From an uncultured Collinsella sp. (GTDB taxonomy: Bacteria > Actinomycetota > Coriobacteriia > Coriobacteriales > Coriobacteriaceae), in the NCBI GenBank assembly GCA_900544065.1, contig UQTR01000044.1:1-16011 (forward strand): a stretch of DNA of 16,011 bases, written 5' to 3'. The notes beneath the pieces were generated by a model. It made no database searches, had not been told where the DNA came from, and saw only the letters and a list, made by a program, of their open reading frames with translations. Shown here piece by piece: positions 1-6,732 of the stretch (position 1 is the stretch's first letter; every line of letters begins with the position of its first letter). The translations under genes were made by a program, and so were the position numbers.

Positions 1-47
1 GAGATGTCTTAGGGTCTCGTGGGCTCGGAGATGTGTATAAGAGACAG
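1..47. other. Illumina Nextera adapter and i7 index (not genomic)
   Basis: Positions 29-47 are the Tn5 mosaic end AGATGTGTATAAGAGACAG. Positions 14-28 are GTCTCGTGGGCTCGG, the read-2 side of the Nextera adapter. Positions 6-13 (GTCTTAGG) occupy the i7 index slot and 1-5 (GAGAT) match the end of the P7 primer. The same block recurs inverted at the other end of the window. It is untrimmed library sequence; genomic DNA starts at 48. Translation across it gives a spurious N-terminus, MYKRQ, on the first open frame. Confidence 0.98.
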
Positions 48-239
48 GTCTTGCAATATGACTTGCCCGACGTGGAGCCCACGTTCCATCCCATCGGAAG
101 CCTGTCCAACGTGATGGGCGACGACCTGCGCGAACCCGAGCGCGATCTGCCGCTCGACGTTGCGCTGGAGAACGCCGGCAGCGCGCGTGACCGCTACTTC
201 CGCGTGCCGTCCATTTTGGGAGAGGGGGAGAGCGAGTAA
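48..239 (+). CDS. gatC: Asp/Glu-tRNA amidotransferase subunit C, 3' part
   Basis: The last 63 codons of GatC; the 5' third is missing because the contig breaks into adapter at 47. GatC is the small subunit that wraps around and stabilises the GatA-GatB heterodimer, which converts Glu-tRNA(Gln) and Asp-tRNA(Asn) to the amidated forms in the cytoplasm. The visible C-terminal features are family-typical: a VEPTFHP segment, the conserved NVMGDDLREPE stretch, a short ALENA helix and the ending RYFRVPSIL. The stop codon TAA at 237-239 overlaps the ATG of gatA by one base, as expected for a gatCAB operon with translational coupling. The GTG and four codons before position 48 are adapter and should not be annotated as a start. 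Confidence 0.93.
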   Translation, partial: VLQYDLPDVEPTFHPIGSLSNVMGDDLREPERDLPLDVALENAGSARDRYFRVPSILGEGESE

Positions 240-1753
240 TGGCTCAGAGCTTCGATTCCCTTACCGCCGCTCAGATCGCCGCGGGCGTTGCCGCCGGCGA
301 CTTTACCGCTACCGAGGTGGCCCATGCCTCCCTTGCCGCCATCGAGGCGCGCGAGGGCGGGGTCCAGGCATTCCTGCAGGTGTCGTCCGAGCTTGCGCTC
401 GAGGCCGCCGCGCGCGTGGATGCCGACCGTGCCGCCGGAAAGCCGCTGCCCCCGCTCGCGGGCGTGCCGCTGGCCATCAAGGACAACATGAACCTCGTGG
501 GCACGCGCACCACCTGCGCTTCCCGCATGCTCGAGAACTACCAGAGCGTCTACACTGCCACCTGCGTTCAGCGCATGCTCGACGCCGGCTGCCTGCCTAT
601 GGGCAAGGTCAACATGGACGAGTTCGCCTTCGGTAGCTCTACCGAGAGCTCGGCCTTCCACCGCACCAACAACCCCTGGGATACCGAGCGCGTGCCCGGC
701 GGCTCCTCGGGCGGCTCCGCTGCCGCCGTCGCCGCGGGCGAGGTCGCGCTCTCGCTGGGCTCGGACACCGGCGGCTCCATTCGCCAGCCGGCGTCGCTGT
801 GCGGCGTGGTGGGCTTTAAGCCCACGTATGGTGCCGTGAGCCGTTACGGCGTGGTTGCCTTTGGCTCGTCGCTCGACCAGGTGGGCCCCTTTGGCCGTAC
901 GGTCGAGGACGTCGCGCTGGCCATGAACGCGCTTACCGGCGCGGGCCACGATCCGTACGACTGCACCAGCCAGGATTGCGCCGTCGACTTTACCGAGCAT
1001 CTTAACGACAACATCGAGGGCAAGCGCGTGGGCATTATCCCCGCGTTTATGGAGGCCGAGGGCCTGACGCCCGAGGTCAAGACCGCTGTTCAGCGCGCCG
1101 CCCAGGAGCTGCAGAACCAGGGCGCCGAGCTGGTCGAGGTCGACCTGCCGCACCTGGACGCCGCCATCGCCGCTTACTACGTCATCGGCCCGGCCGAGGC
1201 GTTCTCCAACCTGGCCCGCTTCGATGGCATTCGCTACGGCTATCAGGAGGAGGGCTGCGCCAACCTGTCCGACCAGAGCTCGCTCTCGCGCGCTCACGGC
1301 TTTGGTGCCGAGGCCAAGCGCCGTCAGATGCTCGGCGCCTACCTGCTGAGCTCGGGCGTGTACGACAAGTACTACTACGCCGCGCAGAAGGCCCGTACGC
1401 TCATCACGCAGGACTACGACGCCGCGTATGCCAAGGTGGACACGATCCTGATGCCCGCCTCGCCGCGCACGGCTTTTAAGTTTGGCGAGATCAGCGACCC
1501 CACGCAGATGTACCTGTCCGACCTGTACACCATTTCGCTTAACATTTGCGGTAACGGTGGCATCTCGGTGCCGCTGGGTCTGGGCGAGGACAGCAAGCTG
1601 CCCGTTTCTGCCCAGCTGGTGGGACCTGCCTTTAAGGACCGTCAGCTGCTCACGTTTGCCCGCGCCCTGGAGCGCGGCTTTGCCGATGCCGCCACGGGTG
1701 CGCCCGCGCTTTCCGTCGCGCCCGATTTTGCCGGGAAGGGAGGCGAGCTGTAA
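239..1753 (+). CDS. gatA: Asp/Glu-tRNA amidotransferase subunit A (amidase)
   Basis: GatA hydrolyses glutamine to release the ammonia that GatB uses to amidate mischarged tRNA. The 504-residue product carries the complete amidase-signature catalytic triad: Lys81 in AIKDN, the cis-Ser156 in GGSSGGS (154-160), and nucleophile Ser180 in DTGGSIRQPA. The order and spacing fit GatA of other bacteria (about 485 residues), so this looks full-length and active. The ATG overlaps the gatC stop by one base, with a purine-rich Shine-Dalgarno region (GGGAGAGGGGGAG) just upstream inside gatC. The stop at 1751-1753 in turn overlaps the gatB start by one base. The gene therefore sits in a tight gatC-gatA-gatB operon. 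Its presence implies that the organism makes at least one of Gln-tRNA or Asn-tRNA by the indirect route. Confidence 0.97.
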   Translation: MAQSFDSLTAAQIAAGVAAGDFTATEVAHASLAAIEAREGGVQAFLQVSSELALEAAARVDADRAAGKPLPPLAGVPLAIKDNMNLVGTRTTCASRMLENYQSVYTATCVQRMLDAGCLPMGKVNMDEFAFGSSTESSAFHRTNNPWDTERVPGGSSGGSAAAVAAGEVALSLGSDTGGSIRQPASLCGVVGFKPTYGAVSRYGVVAFGSSLDQVGPFGRTVEDVALAMNALTGAGHDPYDCTSQDCAVDFTEHLNDNIEGKRVGIIPAFMEAEGLTPEVKTAVQRAAQELQNQGAELVEVDLPHLDAAIAAYYVIGPAEAFSNLARFDGIRYGYQEEGCANLSDQSSLSRAHGFGAEAKRRQMLGAYLLSSGVYDKYYYAAQKARTLITQDYDAAYAKVDTILMPASPRTAFKFGEISDPTQMYLSDLYTISLNICGNGGISVPLGLGEDSKLPVSAQLVGPAFKDRQLLTFARALERGFADAATGAPALSVAPDFAGKGGEL

Positions 1754-3429
1754 TGAAGGAGCTTTCCGAGGTCCTGCAGGATTGGGAGGCTGTGATTGGC
1801 CTGGAGATCCATACCGAGCTCACCGCACTCGACACCAAGATGTTCTGCAACTGCAAGCTCAGCCACGATGATGAGCCCAACGCCAACGTGTGCCCGGTGT
1901 GCCTGGGCCTGCCCGGCGCCCTGCCGGTGCCCAACAAGCGCGCCATCGAGAGCATCGTCAAGGCCGGTCTCGCCACTAACTGCGAGATCCAACGCCACTC
2001 GATGTTCTACCGCAAGCACTACTTCTATCCCGACATGGCCAAGAACTTCCAGACCACGCAGGGTCCGGTCGCCTTTGCCATGTACGGCCATCTTGACCTG
2101 GACGTGACCGGTCGCGGTGCCGCCGAGCGCCCCGACTGCGCGTTTGGCGAGGCCGAGGCCCAGAGCCTGGCGAGCGCTTCGGCCAACGCCGAGGGCCTGT
2201 CCACGTCCATGACGTCGACCATGCGCGAGGGTAACCAGCGCGACGGTCACCTGGCTAGCTATGACGCGTCCAACCTGCAGATGCCCGAGCGCCGCGAGGA
2301 CGGTTCCTACACGGTACCCATCCGCATCCTGCGCATCCACATGGAGGAAGACGCCGCCAAGATGGTGCACGTGGGCGGTGCCGAGGGCCGCATTACCGCC
2401 GCGGCCGAGTCGCTCGTCGACTACAACCGCTGCGGCACGCCGCTGATCGAGCTTGTTACCGAGCCCGACCTGCGCACGCCCGAGGAGGCACGCCTGTTTA
2501 TGGAGAAGCTTCGTCGCATCTTTGTGACGCTGGGCATTTCCGACTGCTCCATGGAGAAGGGCTCCATGCGCTGCGACGGTAACGTGTCGCTGCGTCGCCG
2601 CGGCGAGACCAAGCTGGGCACCAAGACTGAGCTCAAGAACCTCAACTCGTTCAAGAGCTTGCACGACGGCCTTGCCTACGAGATCTGCCGCCAGGCCGAG
2701 GTGCTCGAGGAGGGCGGCATCATCTATCAGGAGACCCGCCACTGGGAGCCCAGCCGCAAGCGCACCGTGGTCATGCGCGTGAAGGAGACGGCTGACGACT
2801 ATCGTCTGTTCCCCGATCCCGACCTGGCGCCGTTCGACCTGGACGACGAGTTTATCGACCGCTGCCGTGGCGAGATCCCCGAGCTTCCCGATGCCAAGCG
2901 CGCCCGTTTTGAGGCCGACTTTGGCATTAAGGCCGCCGACGCCGAGCAGATCGCCGGCGACCCCGAGTTTGCCGACTTCTTTGAGGCGGCCGCTGCCGGT
3001 ATGGCTGGCAAGGAGGCCCAGACGGTCGCGAACTTGCTGGTCAACGAGATGATTGCCTACCTTAAGGGCGCGGGCGTGTCGCTCGCCGAGTCCGGTATCG
3101 CGCCGGCTCAGGTGGCAGCTCTTGCCAAGCTGCTGGCGACCGATGCCATTAGCTCCAATCAGGCGCACGAGGTGTTTGAGGCCATGGCCCAGACCGGTGA
3201 TGACCCCAACAAGATCGTCGACGAGCGCGGTATGCGCCAGGTGAGCGATGCCGGCGCGCTGCAGCCGATCGTGGACGAGGTGCTGGCAAACTGTGCCGAG
3301 CAGGCGCAGCAGTACCGCGACGGCAACCAGAAGGTCATCGGCTTTTTGGTAGGCCAGTGCATGAAGGCGAGCCGCGGCAAGGGCAACCCGAAGCTCTTCA
3401 ACGAGTTGCTGAGAACGTCGCTCTCGTAG
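1753..3429 (+). CDS. gatB: Asp/Glu-tRNA amidotransferase subunit B, with an insertion
   Basis: GatB binds the mischarged tRNA, activates the side-chain carboxylate with ATP and amidates it with ammonia from GatA. The 558-residue product has the N-terminal catalytic domain starting at VIGLEIHTEL (about 14-24), a probable zinc site formed by Cys32, Cys34, Cys47 and Cys50, the conserved YNRCGTPLIELVTEPD (224-239) and GSMRCDGNVSLR motifs, and a C-terminal YqeY-like helical domain ending in GKGNPKLFNELL. It is longer than the usual roughly 475-500 residues. The excess is mostly an Ala/Ser/Glu-rich insertion at about residues 119-181, between YGHLDLDV and the conserved DGSYTVPIRILRIHMEEDA strand. 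The ATG overlaps the gatA stop and has a GGGAGG ribosome site. No terminator lies inside the operon; the hairpin array at 3490-3792 follows. Confidence 0.96.
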   Translation: MKELSEVLQDWEAVIGLEIHTELTALDTKMFCNCKLSHDDEPNANVCPVCLGLPGALPVPNKRAIESIVKAGLATNCEIQRHSMFYRKHYFYPDMAKNFQTTQGPVAFAMYGHLDLDVTGRGAAERPDCAFGEAEAQSLASASANAEGLSTSMTSTMREGNQRDGHLASYDASNLQMPERREDGSYTVPIRILRIHMEEDAAKMVHVGGAEGRITAAAESLVDYNRCGTPLIELVTEPDLRTPEEARLFMEKLRRIFVTLGISDCSMEKGSMRCDGNVSLRRRGETKLGTKTELKNLNSFKSLHDGLAYEICRQAEVLEEGGIIYQETRHWEPSRKRTVVMRVKETADDYRLFPDPDLAPFDLDDEFIDRCRGEIPELPDAKRARFEADFGIKAADAEQIAGDPEFADFFEAAAAGMAGKEAQTVANLLVNEMIAYLKGAGVSLAESGIAPAQVAALAKLLATDAISSNQAHEVFEAMAQTGDDPNKIVDERGMRQVSDAGALQPIVDEVLANCAEQAQQYRDGNQKVIGFLVGQCMKASRGKGNPKLFNELLRTSLS

Positions 3430-3435
3430 CTGCGA

Positions 3436-3578
3436 GGCCGTGGAAGCCCCGAGTCGCCGGGGTATTTCCTCCAAATTTCAAACAGTCCTATGCAAGACGA
3501 AGGCCACATTTAGTGGCCTTCTTTGCATGCGGAACTCATTTGGAGCAAATACCCCGGCGACTCGGGGCTTCCACGGCC
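3436..3578. repeat. Imperfect inverted repeat, 41-bp arms
   Basis: The left arm is 3436-3476 and the right arm 3538-3578. The outer 30 bp (3436-3465 against 3549-3578) pair perfectly. The remaining 11 bp continue with a single C-C mismatch (3468 against 3546). The 61-bp loop encloses hairpin 1. The right arm is part of repeat unit R1, so the left arm is an inverted partial copy of that unit. No target-site duplication is evident at the outer edges. It could be a miniature inverted-repeat element or a long terminator/attenuator stem. Confidence 0.9.
3490..3528 (+). terminator. Hairpin 1, probable terminator after gatB
   Basis: An 8-bp perfect stem, AAGGCCAC/GTGGCCTT, with loop ATTTA (3500-3520) is extended by ATGCAA/TTGCAT across a small internal loop. 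The 3' side reads CTTTGC, only a weak U tract. It lies about 60 nt after the gatB stop. Confidence 0.6.
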
Positions 3579-3614
3579 AGACGACTCGGCCGTTCGGGTC
3601 AGGTGGAGCTGAAT
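3531..3614. repeat. Tandem repeat unit R1
   Basis: First of two related units of about 85 bp (the other is 3662-3746). The shared ends are GGAACTCATTT, GAGCAA and, at the right, a 34-nt block (3581-3614) identical to 3713-3746 except for one base. The middle differs in sequence, but each copy keeps a short GC-rich hairpin. Confidence 0.85.
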
Positions 3615-3625
3615 GGAATAGAGTG

Positions 3626-3652
3626 AATGGGCGCGCCGTTGGCGCGCCCATT
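3626..3652 (+). terminator. Hairpin 2, terminator-like
   Basis: A perfect 12-bp stem, AATGGGCGCGCC/GGCGCGCCCATT, with loop GTT, followed by GTTTTGAA. It has the form of a strong intrinsic terminator on the plus strand, situated between the two repeat units. Confidence 0.7.
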
Positions 3653-3661
3653 GTTTTGAAG

Positions 3662-3746
3662 GGAACTCATTTTGAGCAAGCGCCCGCCCTGCCGGGGCTC
3701 CCGGGTTCTGCAACGACTCGGCCGTTCGGGTCAGGTGGGGCTGAAT
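3662..3746. repeat. Tandem repeat unit R2
   Basis: Second copy of the unit at 3531-3614. It begins with GGAACTCATTTTGAGCAA and ends with the 34-nt block 3713-3746 (33 of 34 identical to R1). Its middle contains CCGGGGCTCCCGG, a small hairpin replacing the one in R1. It runs directly into hairpin 3. Confidence 0.85.
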
Positions 3747-3749
3747 TTA

Positions 3750-3792
3750 ATATAAAGAATGAGGGCGCCGATGGCGCCCTCATTCTTTATAT
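3750..3792. terminator. Hairpin 3, bidirectional terminator
   Basis: A 20-bp perfect stem with loop GAT: a GC core (GAGGGCGCC/GGCGCCCTC) flanked by ATAAAGAAT/ATTCTTTAT. The A-rich left side and T-rich right side give a U tract in both directions. The stop codon of the minus-strand regulator (TAA at 3787-3789) lies inside it, so it can end that gene and any residual gatB transcription. Confidence 0.85.
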
Positions 3793-4806
3793 ATGTTGGG
3801 AGCGCCAGGTGGTGGGGGCGGTGCCGGTGTGTTGCTTGAAGGCTTGGGCGAAGGCGGCCTGCTGAGGGTAGCCTAGACGCTCTGCAACCTGCGCTATCGT
3901 GAGCGCGCTATCGGCCAAAAGGTCCTGTGCTCGTTCCATACGGCGTCTGCGAATGTAGGCGCCCAGGGACTCGCCAGTTTGGGTCTTAAAGGTGGCGCAT
4001 AGTTTGGAGCGGCTTGTGTAGAGCCTCTCGGCCACCTCGTTGATACCCACACGTCTGCCTTTGTCGAGCGCGCGCTCCACAAGGCTCGCCGCCTCTTGGG
4101 CAATGGTAACGCTGGCGCGCGTGTCTGTCGCTTGCTGCGCTTGCCTGTGGGCCGCGCGCGAACAGGCGAGCTCCGCGACCATGGTCTCTACGATGCCTTG
4201 CATATAGACGTGTCCGCCTACGGTGCGGGCGCGGTCCTCGTTAATCCGGTGCAGTGTGTGGCAGATGGCGGACGTCGCCTCCTCGTGCCATGGCTCGGCA
4301 AACGCCTCAAAGACCCCTGCGAACTCGGTGGGATAGCGGTGCTCCAGTTCGTCAAAATATCCAGGCAAAAAGAGCACCGAGCGCGAGTGATAGAGCCGCC
4401 CTGCAAACAGTGGGCTTAGCTCCTCACCGCAGCTATCTTGGACAAAGCTGCAGATCGCGCTGTTCGGCCACGGTCCATGCAGCGGCTTGAGGTTCGCAGG
4501 CGTTATGCCGGCTTCGGGCATGCACATGAGCGTGGGCGCGCTGACCTCGCTCACGCACGCGTACGGTTCGGGCGTGTATTCGGCTAGCTGCATGTTGTGC
4601 GTCGGGGTAATGAAATGCTCCATGACGATGCAGGTGGGGGAAAGGGGCATGATCCATGCGCGTCCGTGTGCCCGATCGTTTGCCACCTCGCCGGTAAAGA
4701 CGGCGCCCTTGCCGGAAAGCTGCAGACCAAACTGCTCAAACTGCGGTGCGTAGAGCTCGGTTATATCGGTTGCTGCCCGCCGCATTTTCAAAAGCGTCCC
4801 CTTCAT
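3787..4806 (-). CDS. AraC-family transcriptional regulator
   Basis: A 339-residue protein if read from the ATG at 4806. The N-terminal about 230 residues form an unrecognised effector/dimerisation region. The C-terminal about 100 residues are a standard AraC DNA-binding domain: a first helix-turn-helix in VGINEVAERLYTSRSKLCAT (about 253-272) and a second in TIAQVAERLGYPQQAAFAQAF (about 303-323), then HTGTAPTTWR. The start is uncertain. TTG at 4833 and ATG at 4785 (with AAGGGG 12 nt upstream) are also in frame. I chose 4806 as the first ATG, although its ribosome site is weak. It is transcribed away from two ABC half-transporter genes and probably regulates them, as YbtA does for the Yersinia ybtPQ siderophore genes; that role is inferred. 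A good minus-strand promoter is at 4858-4886. Confidence 0.88.
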   Translation of the reverse strand: MKGTLLKMRRAATDITELYAPQFEQFGLQLSGKGAVFTGEVANDRAHGRAWIMPLSPTCIVMEHFITPTHNMQLAEYTPEPYACVSEVSAPTLMCMPEAGITPANLKPLHGPWPNSAICSFVQDSCGEELSPLFAGRLYHSRSVLFLPGYFDELEHRYPTEFAGVFEAFAEPWHEEATSAICHTLHRINEDRARTVGGHVYMQGIVETMVAELACSRAAHRQAQQATDTRASVTIAQEAASLVERALDKGRRVGINEVAERLYTSRSKLCATFKTQTGESLGAYIRRRRMERAQDLLADSALTIAQVAERLGYPQQAAFAQAFKQHTGTAPTTWRSQHI

Positions 4807-4833
4807 TTGCGAAAACGTCCACGCCTGGCCCAA

Positions 4834-4862
4834 TTGTGTGCCCTGGCTAACACGCCCATGAT
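4834..4862 (+). promoter_or_regulatory. Candidate promoter of the ABC transporter pair
   Basis: TTGTGT (4834-4839), 17 nt, then CATGAT (4857-4862). It is a moderate match. The -10 overlaps the -10 of the opposing regulator promoter, so the two would compete. Sequences resembling GTTAAC/GTTAG (4874-4880, 4889-4893) downstream might be regulator contacts, but this is only a guess. Confidence 0.35.
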
Positions 4863-4886
4863 AAGTTTCTTACGGTTAACTCTCAA
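4858..4886 (-). promoter_or_regulatory. Promoter of the AraC-type gene
   Basis: On the minus strand TTGAGA (4881-4886) is followed after exactly 17 nt by TATCAT (4858-4863). This is a good sigma-70-type match pointing into the regulator. Confidence 0.55.
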
Positions 4887-4905
4887 GCCGTTAGAAAGGA
4901 ATCTC

Positions 4906-6732
4906 ATGGCAAAGGGATCAAAAAAGGAAGGCGGCGGCATCAGCGAGCTACTTGCATATGCCGGTGACCGTAAATTCCTAACGTATTTGGGCATGGCCCT
5001 CTCGGCGTTCTCGCAGCTGTTGAGCTTTGGCCCGTACGTGTGCATCTGGCTTGTTGCGCGAGACCTGATTGCCGTGGCGCCCAACTGGAGCGAGGCCGCC
5101 GACATCGCGATGTATGGTTGGTGGGCTGTTGGTTTTGCCCTGGCAAGCATCGTGGTCTATTTCGTGGGACTCATGTGCACGCACCTGTCCGCGTTTCGCT
5201 GCGCATCCAATATCCGCAAGGCTACGAGCGAGCATCTGCTTAAGCTGCCGCTCGGCTACTTTGACACGCACGCCACCGGTGAGCTGCGCCGTATCGTAGA
5301 CGGCTGTGCCGCCTCCACCGAGACGCTGCTCGCGCACATGCTGCCCGATATCGCCGGTGCCACCGCCATGGTCGTGGGCCTGCTTGCGCTGCTATTTGCC
5401 CTCGATTGGCGTTTGGGCGCGGCATGCTTAATCTCGGTCGTCGTTTCGTTTTGCGCCATGGCCACCATGATGAGCGGCAAGGGCGCCGAGTTTATGAAGG
5501 CTTACATGGGCGCGCTGGTCAAGATGAACAAGACCGGCACCGAATACGTACGCGGCATCCCCGTGGTCAAGGTATTCCAGCAGACGGTCTACTCCTTTAA
5601 GGCGTTCCACGATGCGATCGCCGAATACGCCGATATGGCGCAAAACTATGCGGGTACGTTTTGCCGGGGTCCGCAGGTGCTCAACCTTACTGCGCTCAAC
5701 GGCCTTGTGGCATTTCTTTTGCCTGTGGCGCTGCTGCTGGCGCCGGGCGAGACGGACTTCGCGCACTTTATGGTCAATTTTACGTTTTACGCGATCTTTT
5801 CGGCCGTGGTGCCGACGGCCATGACCAAGCTTATGTTTGTGGGCGAGGCGTCTCAGATGAGTGCTGATTCGCTGGCTCGCATCCGAAGCGTTATGGATTC
5901 CAAGCAGCTCTCCGTGCCCGCTCAACCCAAGCACCCCGCTGGCAGTGATGTGCGCTTTGAGGACGTGAGCTTTACCTACGAGGGTGCTGAGGCGCCTGCC
6001 GTCGATCATGTGAGCTTTAGCGTTCCCGCAGGTAACACCCTTGCGCTTGTGGGTCCTTCGGGCGGCGGCAAGTCAACCTGCGCAAGCCTGATCCCGCGTT
6101 TTTGGGATGTTTCCTTGGGTCGTGTGCTCGTGGGCGGCGTAGACGTTCGCGACATGGATCCGCACGAGCTCATGGACCAGGTCGCCTTTGTGTTTCAGAC
6201 CAACCAGCTGTTCCGCCAAACACTTGCCGATAACGTGCGCGCCTCCAAGCCTGGAGCCACTGACGACGAAGTGCGCGCGGCCCTCTCCGCGGCCCAGTGC
6301 GACGATATCGTGGCCAAGCTCCCGCAGGGCATCGACACCATGCTCGGCGCCGGCGGGGCGTACCTTTCGGGCGGCGAGGTCCAGCGCGTAGCGCTCGCCC
6401 GCGCAATCCTTAAGGACGCGCCCATCGTGGTGCTCGACGAGGCCACAGCCTTTGCCGACCCCGAGAACGAGGCGCTCATCCAGCGCGCCTTTAGCAAACT
6501 GGCGGCGGGTCGCACAGTCATTATGATCGCGCACCGGCTTTCGACCGTGGTGGGGGCCGACAAGATCGTGGTGCTCAACCAAGGTAGCGTGCAGGAGACT
6601 GGCACCCATGCCGAGCTGCTGTCCCAAAAGGGTCTATACGCCAAGATGTGGGCTGAATACGAACAGGCCGCGAGCTGGAAAATCACTGCAGCGACCGCGG
6701 ATGCCGCCGTCACGAAGGGAGGCGAGGCCTAA
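4906..6732 (+). CDS. ABC transporter permease/ATPase, siderophore-importer-like half 1
   Basis: A 608-residue half-transporter: an N-terminal type IV (exporter-fold) membrane domain (about 20-320) fused to an ATPase domain (about 350-600). Visible ATPase motifs are Walker A GPSGGGKST (383-391), Q-loop Gln431, signature LSGGE (487-491), Walker B IVVLDE (507-512) and H-loop His543. The D-loop reads AFADPEN instead of the usual SALD. As I recall, that variant occurs in YbtP and related siderophore importers that use an exporter fold. The ATG at 4906 has AAAGGA five bases upstream. The frame is open further upstream to 4597 but that part overlaps the divergent regulator and is not coding. The stop directly abuts the ATG of the next half-transporter, so the two are probably an obligate heterodimer. 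Substrate: iron-siderophore uptake is the best guess; peptide or drug export cannot be excluded. Confidence 0.93.
   Translation: MAKGSKKEGGGISELLAYAGDRKFLTYLGMALSAFSQLLSFGPYVCIWLVARDLIAVAPNWSEAADIAMYGWWAVGFALASIVVYFVGLMCTHLSAFRCASNIRKATSEHLLKLPLGYFDTHATGELRRIVDGCAASTETLLAHMLPDIAGATAMVVGLLALLFALDWRLGAACLISVVVSFCAMATMMSGKGAEFMKAYMGALVKMNKTGTEYVRGIPVVKVFQQTVYSFKAFHDAIAEYADMAQNYAGTFCRGPQVLNLTALNGLVAFLLPVALLLAPGETDFAHFMVNFTFYAIFSAVVPTAMTKLMFVGEASQMSADSLARIRSVMDSKQLSVPAQPKHPAGSDVRFEDVSFTYEGAEAPAVDHVSFSVPAGNTLALVGPSGGGKSTCASLIPRFWDVSLGRVLVGGVDVRDMDPHELMDQVAFVFQTNQLFRQTLADNVRASKPGATDDEVRAALSAAQCDDIVAKLPQGIDTMLGAGGAYLSGGEVQRVALARAILKDAPIVVLDEATAFADPENEALIQRAFSKLAAGRTVIMIAHRLSTVVGADKIVVLNQGSVQETGTHAELLSQKGLYAKMWAEYEQAASWKITAATADAAVTKGGEA

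Larger units (their letters stand above)
3430..3749. other. Gene-free, repeat- and hairpin-rich region after gatB
   Basis: No credible gene is present; the open frames crossing it lack family likeness and run through the repeats. The order is: inverted arm (3436-3476), hairpin 1 (3490-3528), repeat unit R1 (3531-3614), hairpin 2 (3626-3652), repeat unit R2 (3662-3746), then hairpin 3 (3750-3792). Each copy of the repeat unit therefore follows one hairpin and leads into the next. It separates the convergent gatB and araC-type genes, so multiple transcription stops are plausible, but the unit repeats are more than a simple terminator needs. Confidence 0.8.

Noticed and set aside
194..1297. Long minus-strand open frame of 367 codons opposite gatA
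   Set aside because: A shadow of a GC-rich gene; the gatA frame has full family motifs and the antisense product does not look like a real protein.
1642..3474. Minus-strand open frame of 610 codons opposite gatB
   Set aside because: The antisense frame is kept open by codon bias of gatB; the product is Leu/Gly/His-rich without motifs.
3357..3865. Small plus-strand open frames across the gatB-regulator gap
   Set aside because: They read through the inverted repeat and terminator hairpins and lack ribosome sites.
4597..4905. Extended N-terminus of the first ABC gene
   Set aside because: The in-frame extension overlaps the divergent regulator and its promoter; the ATG at 4906 has a good ribosome site and the family-typical start.
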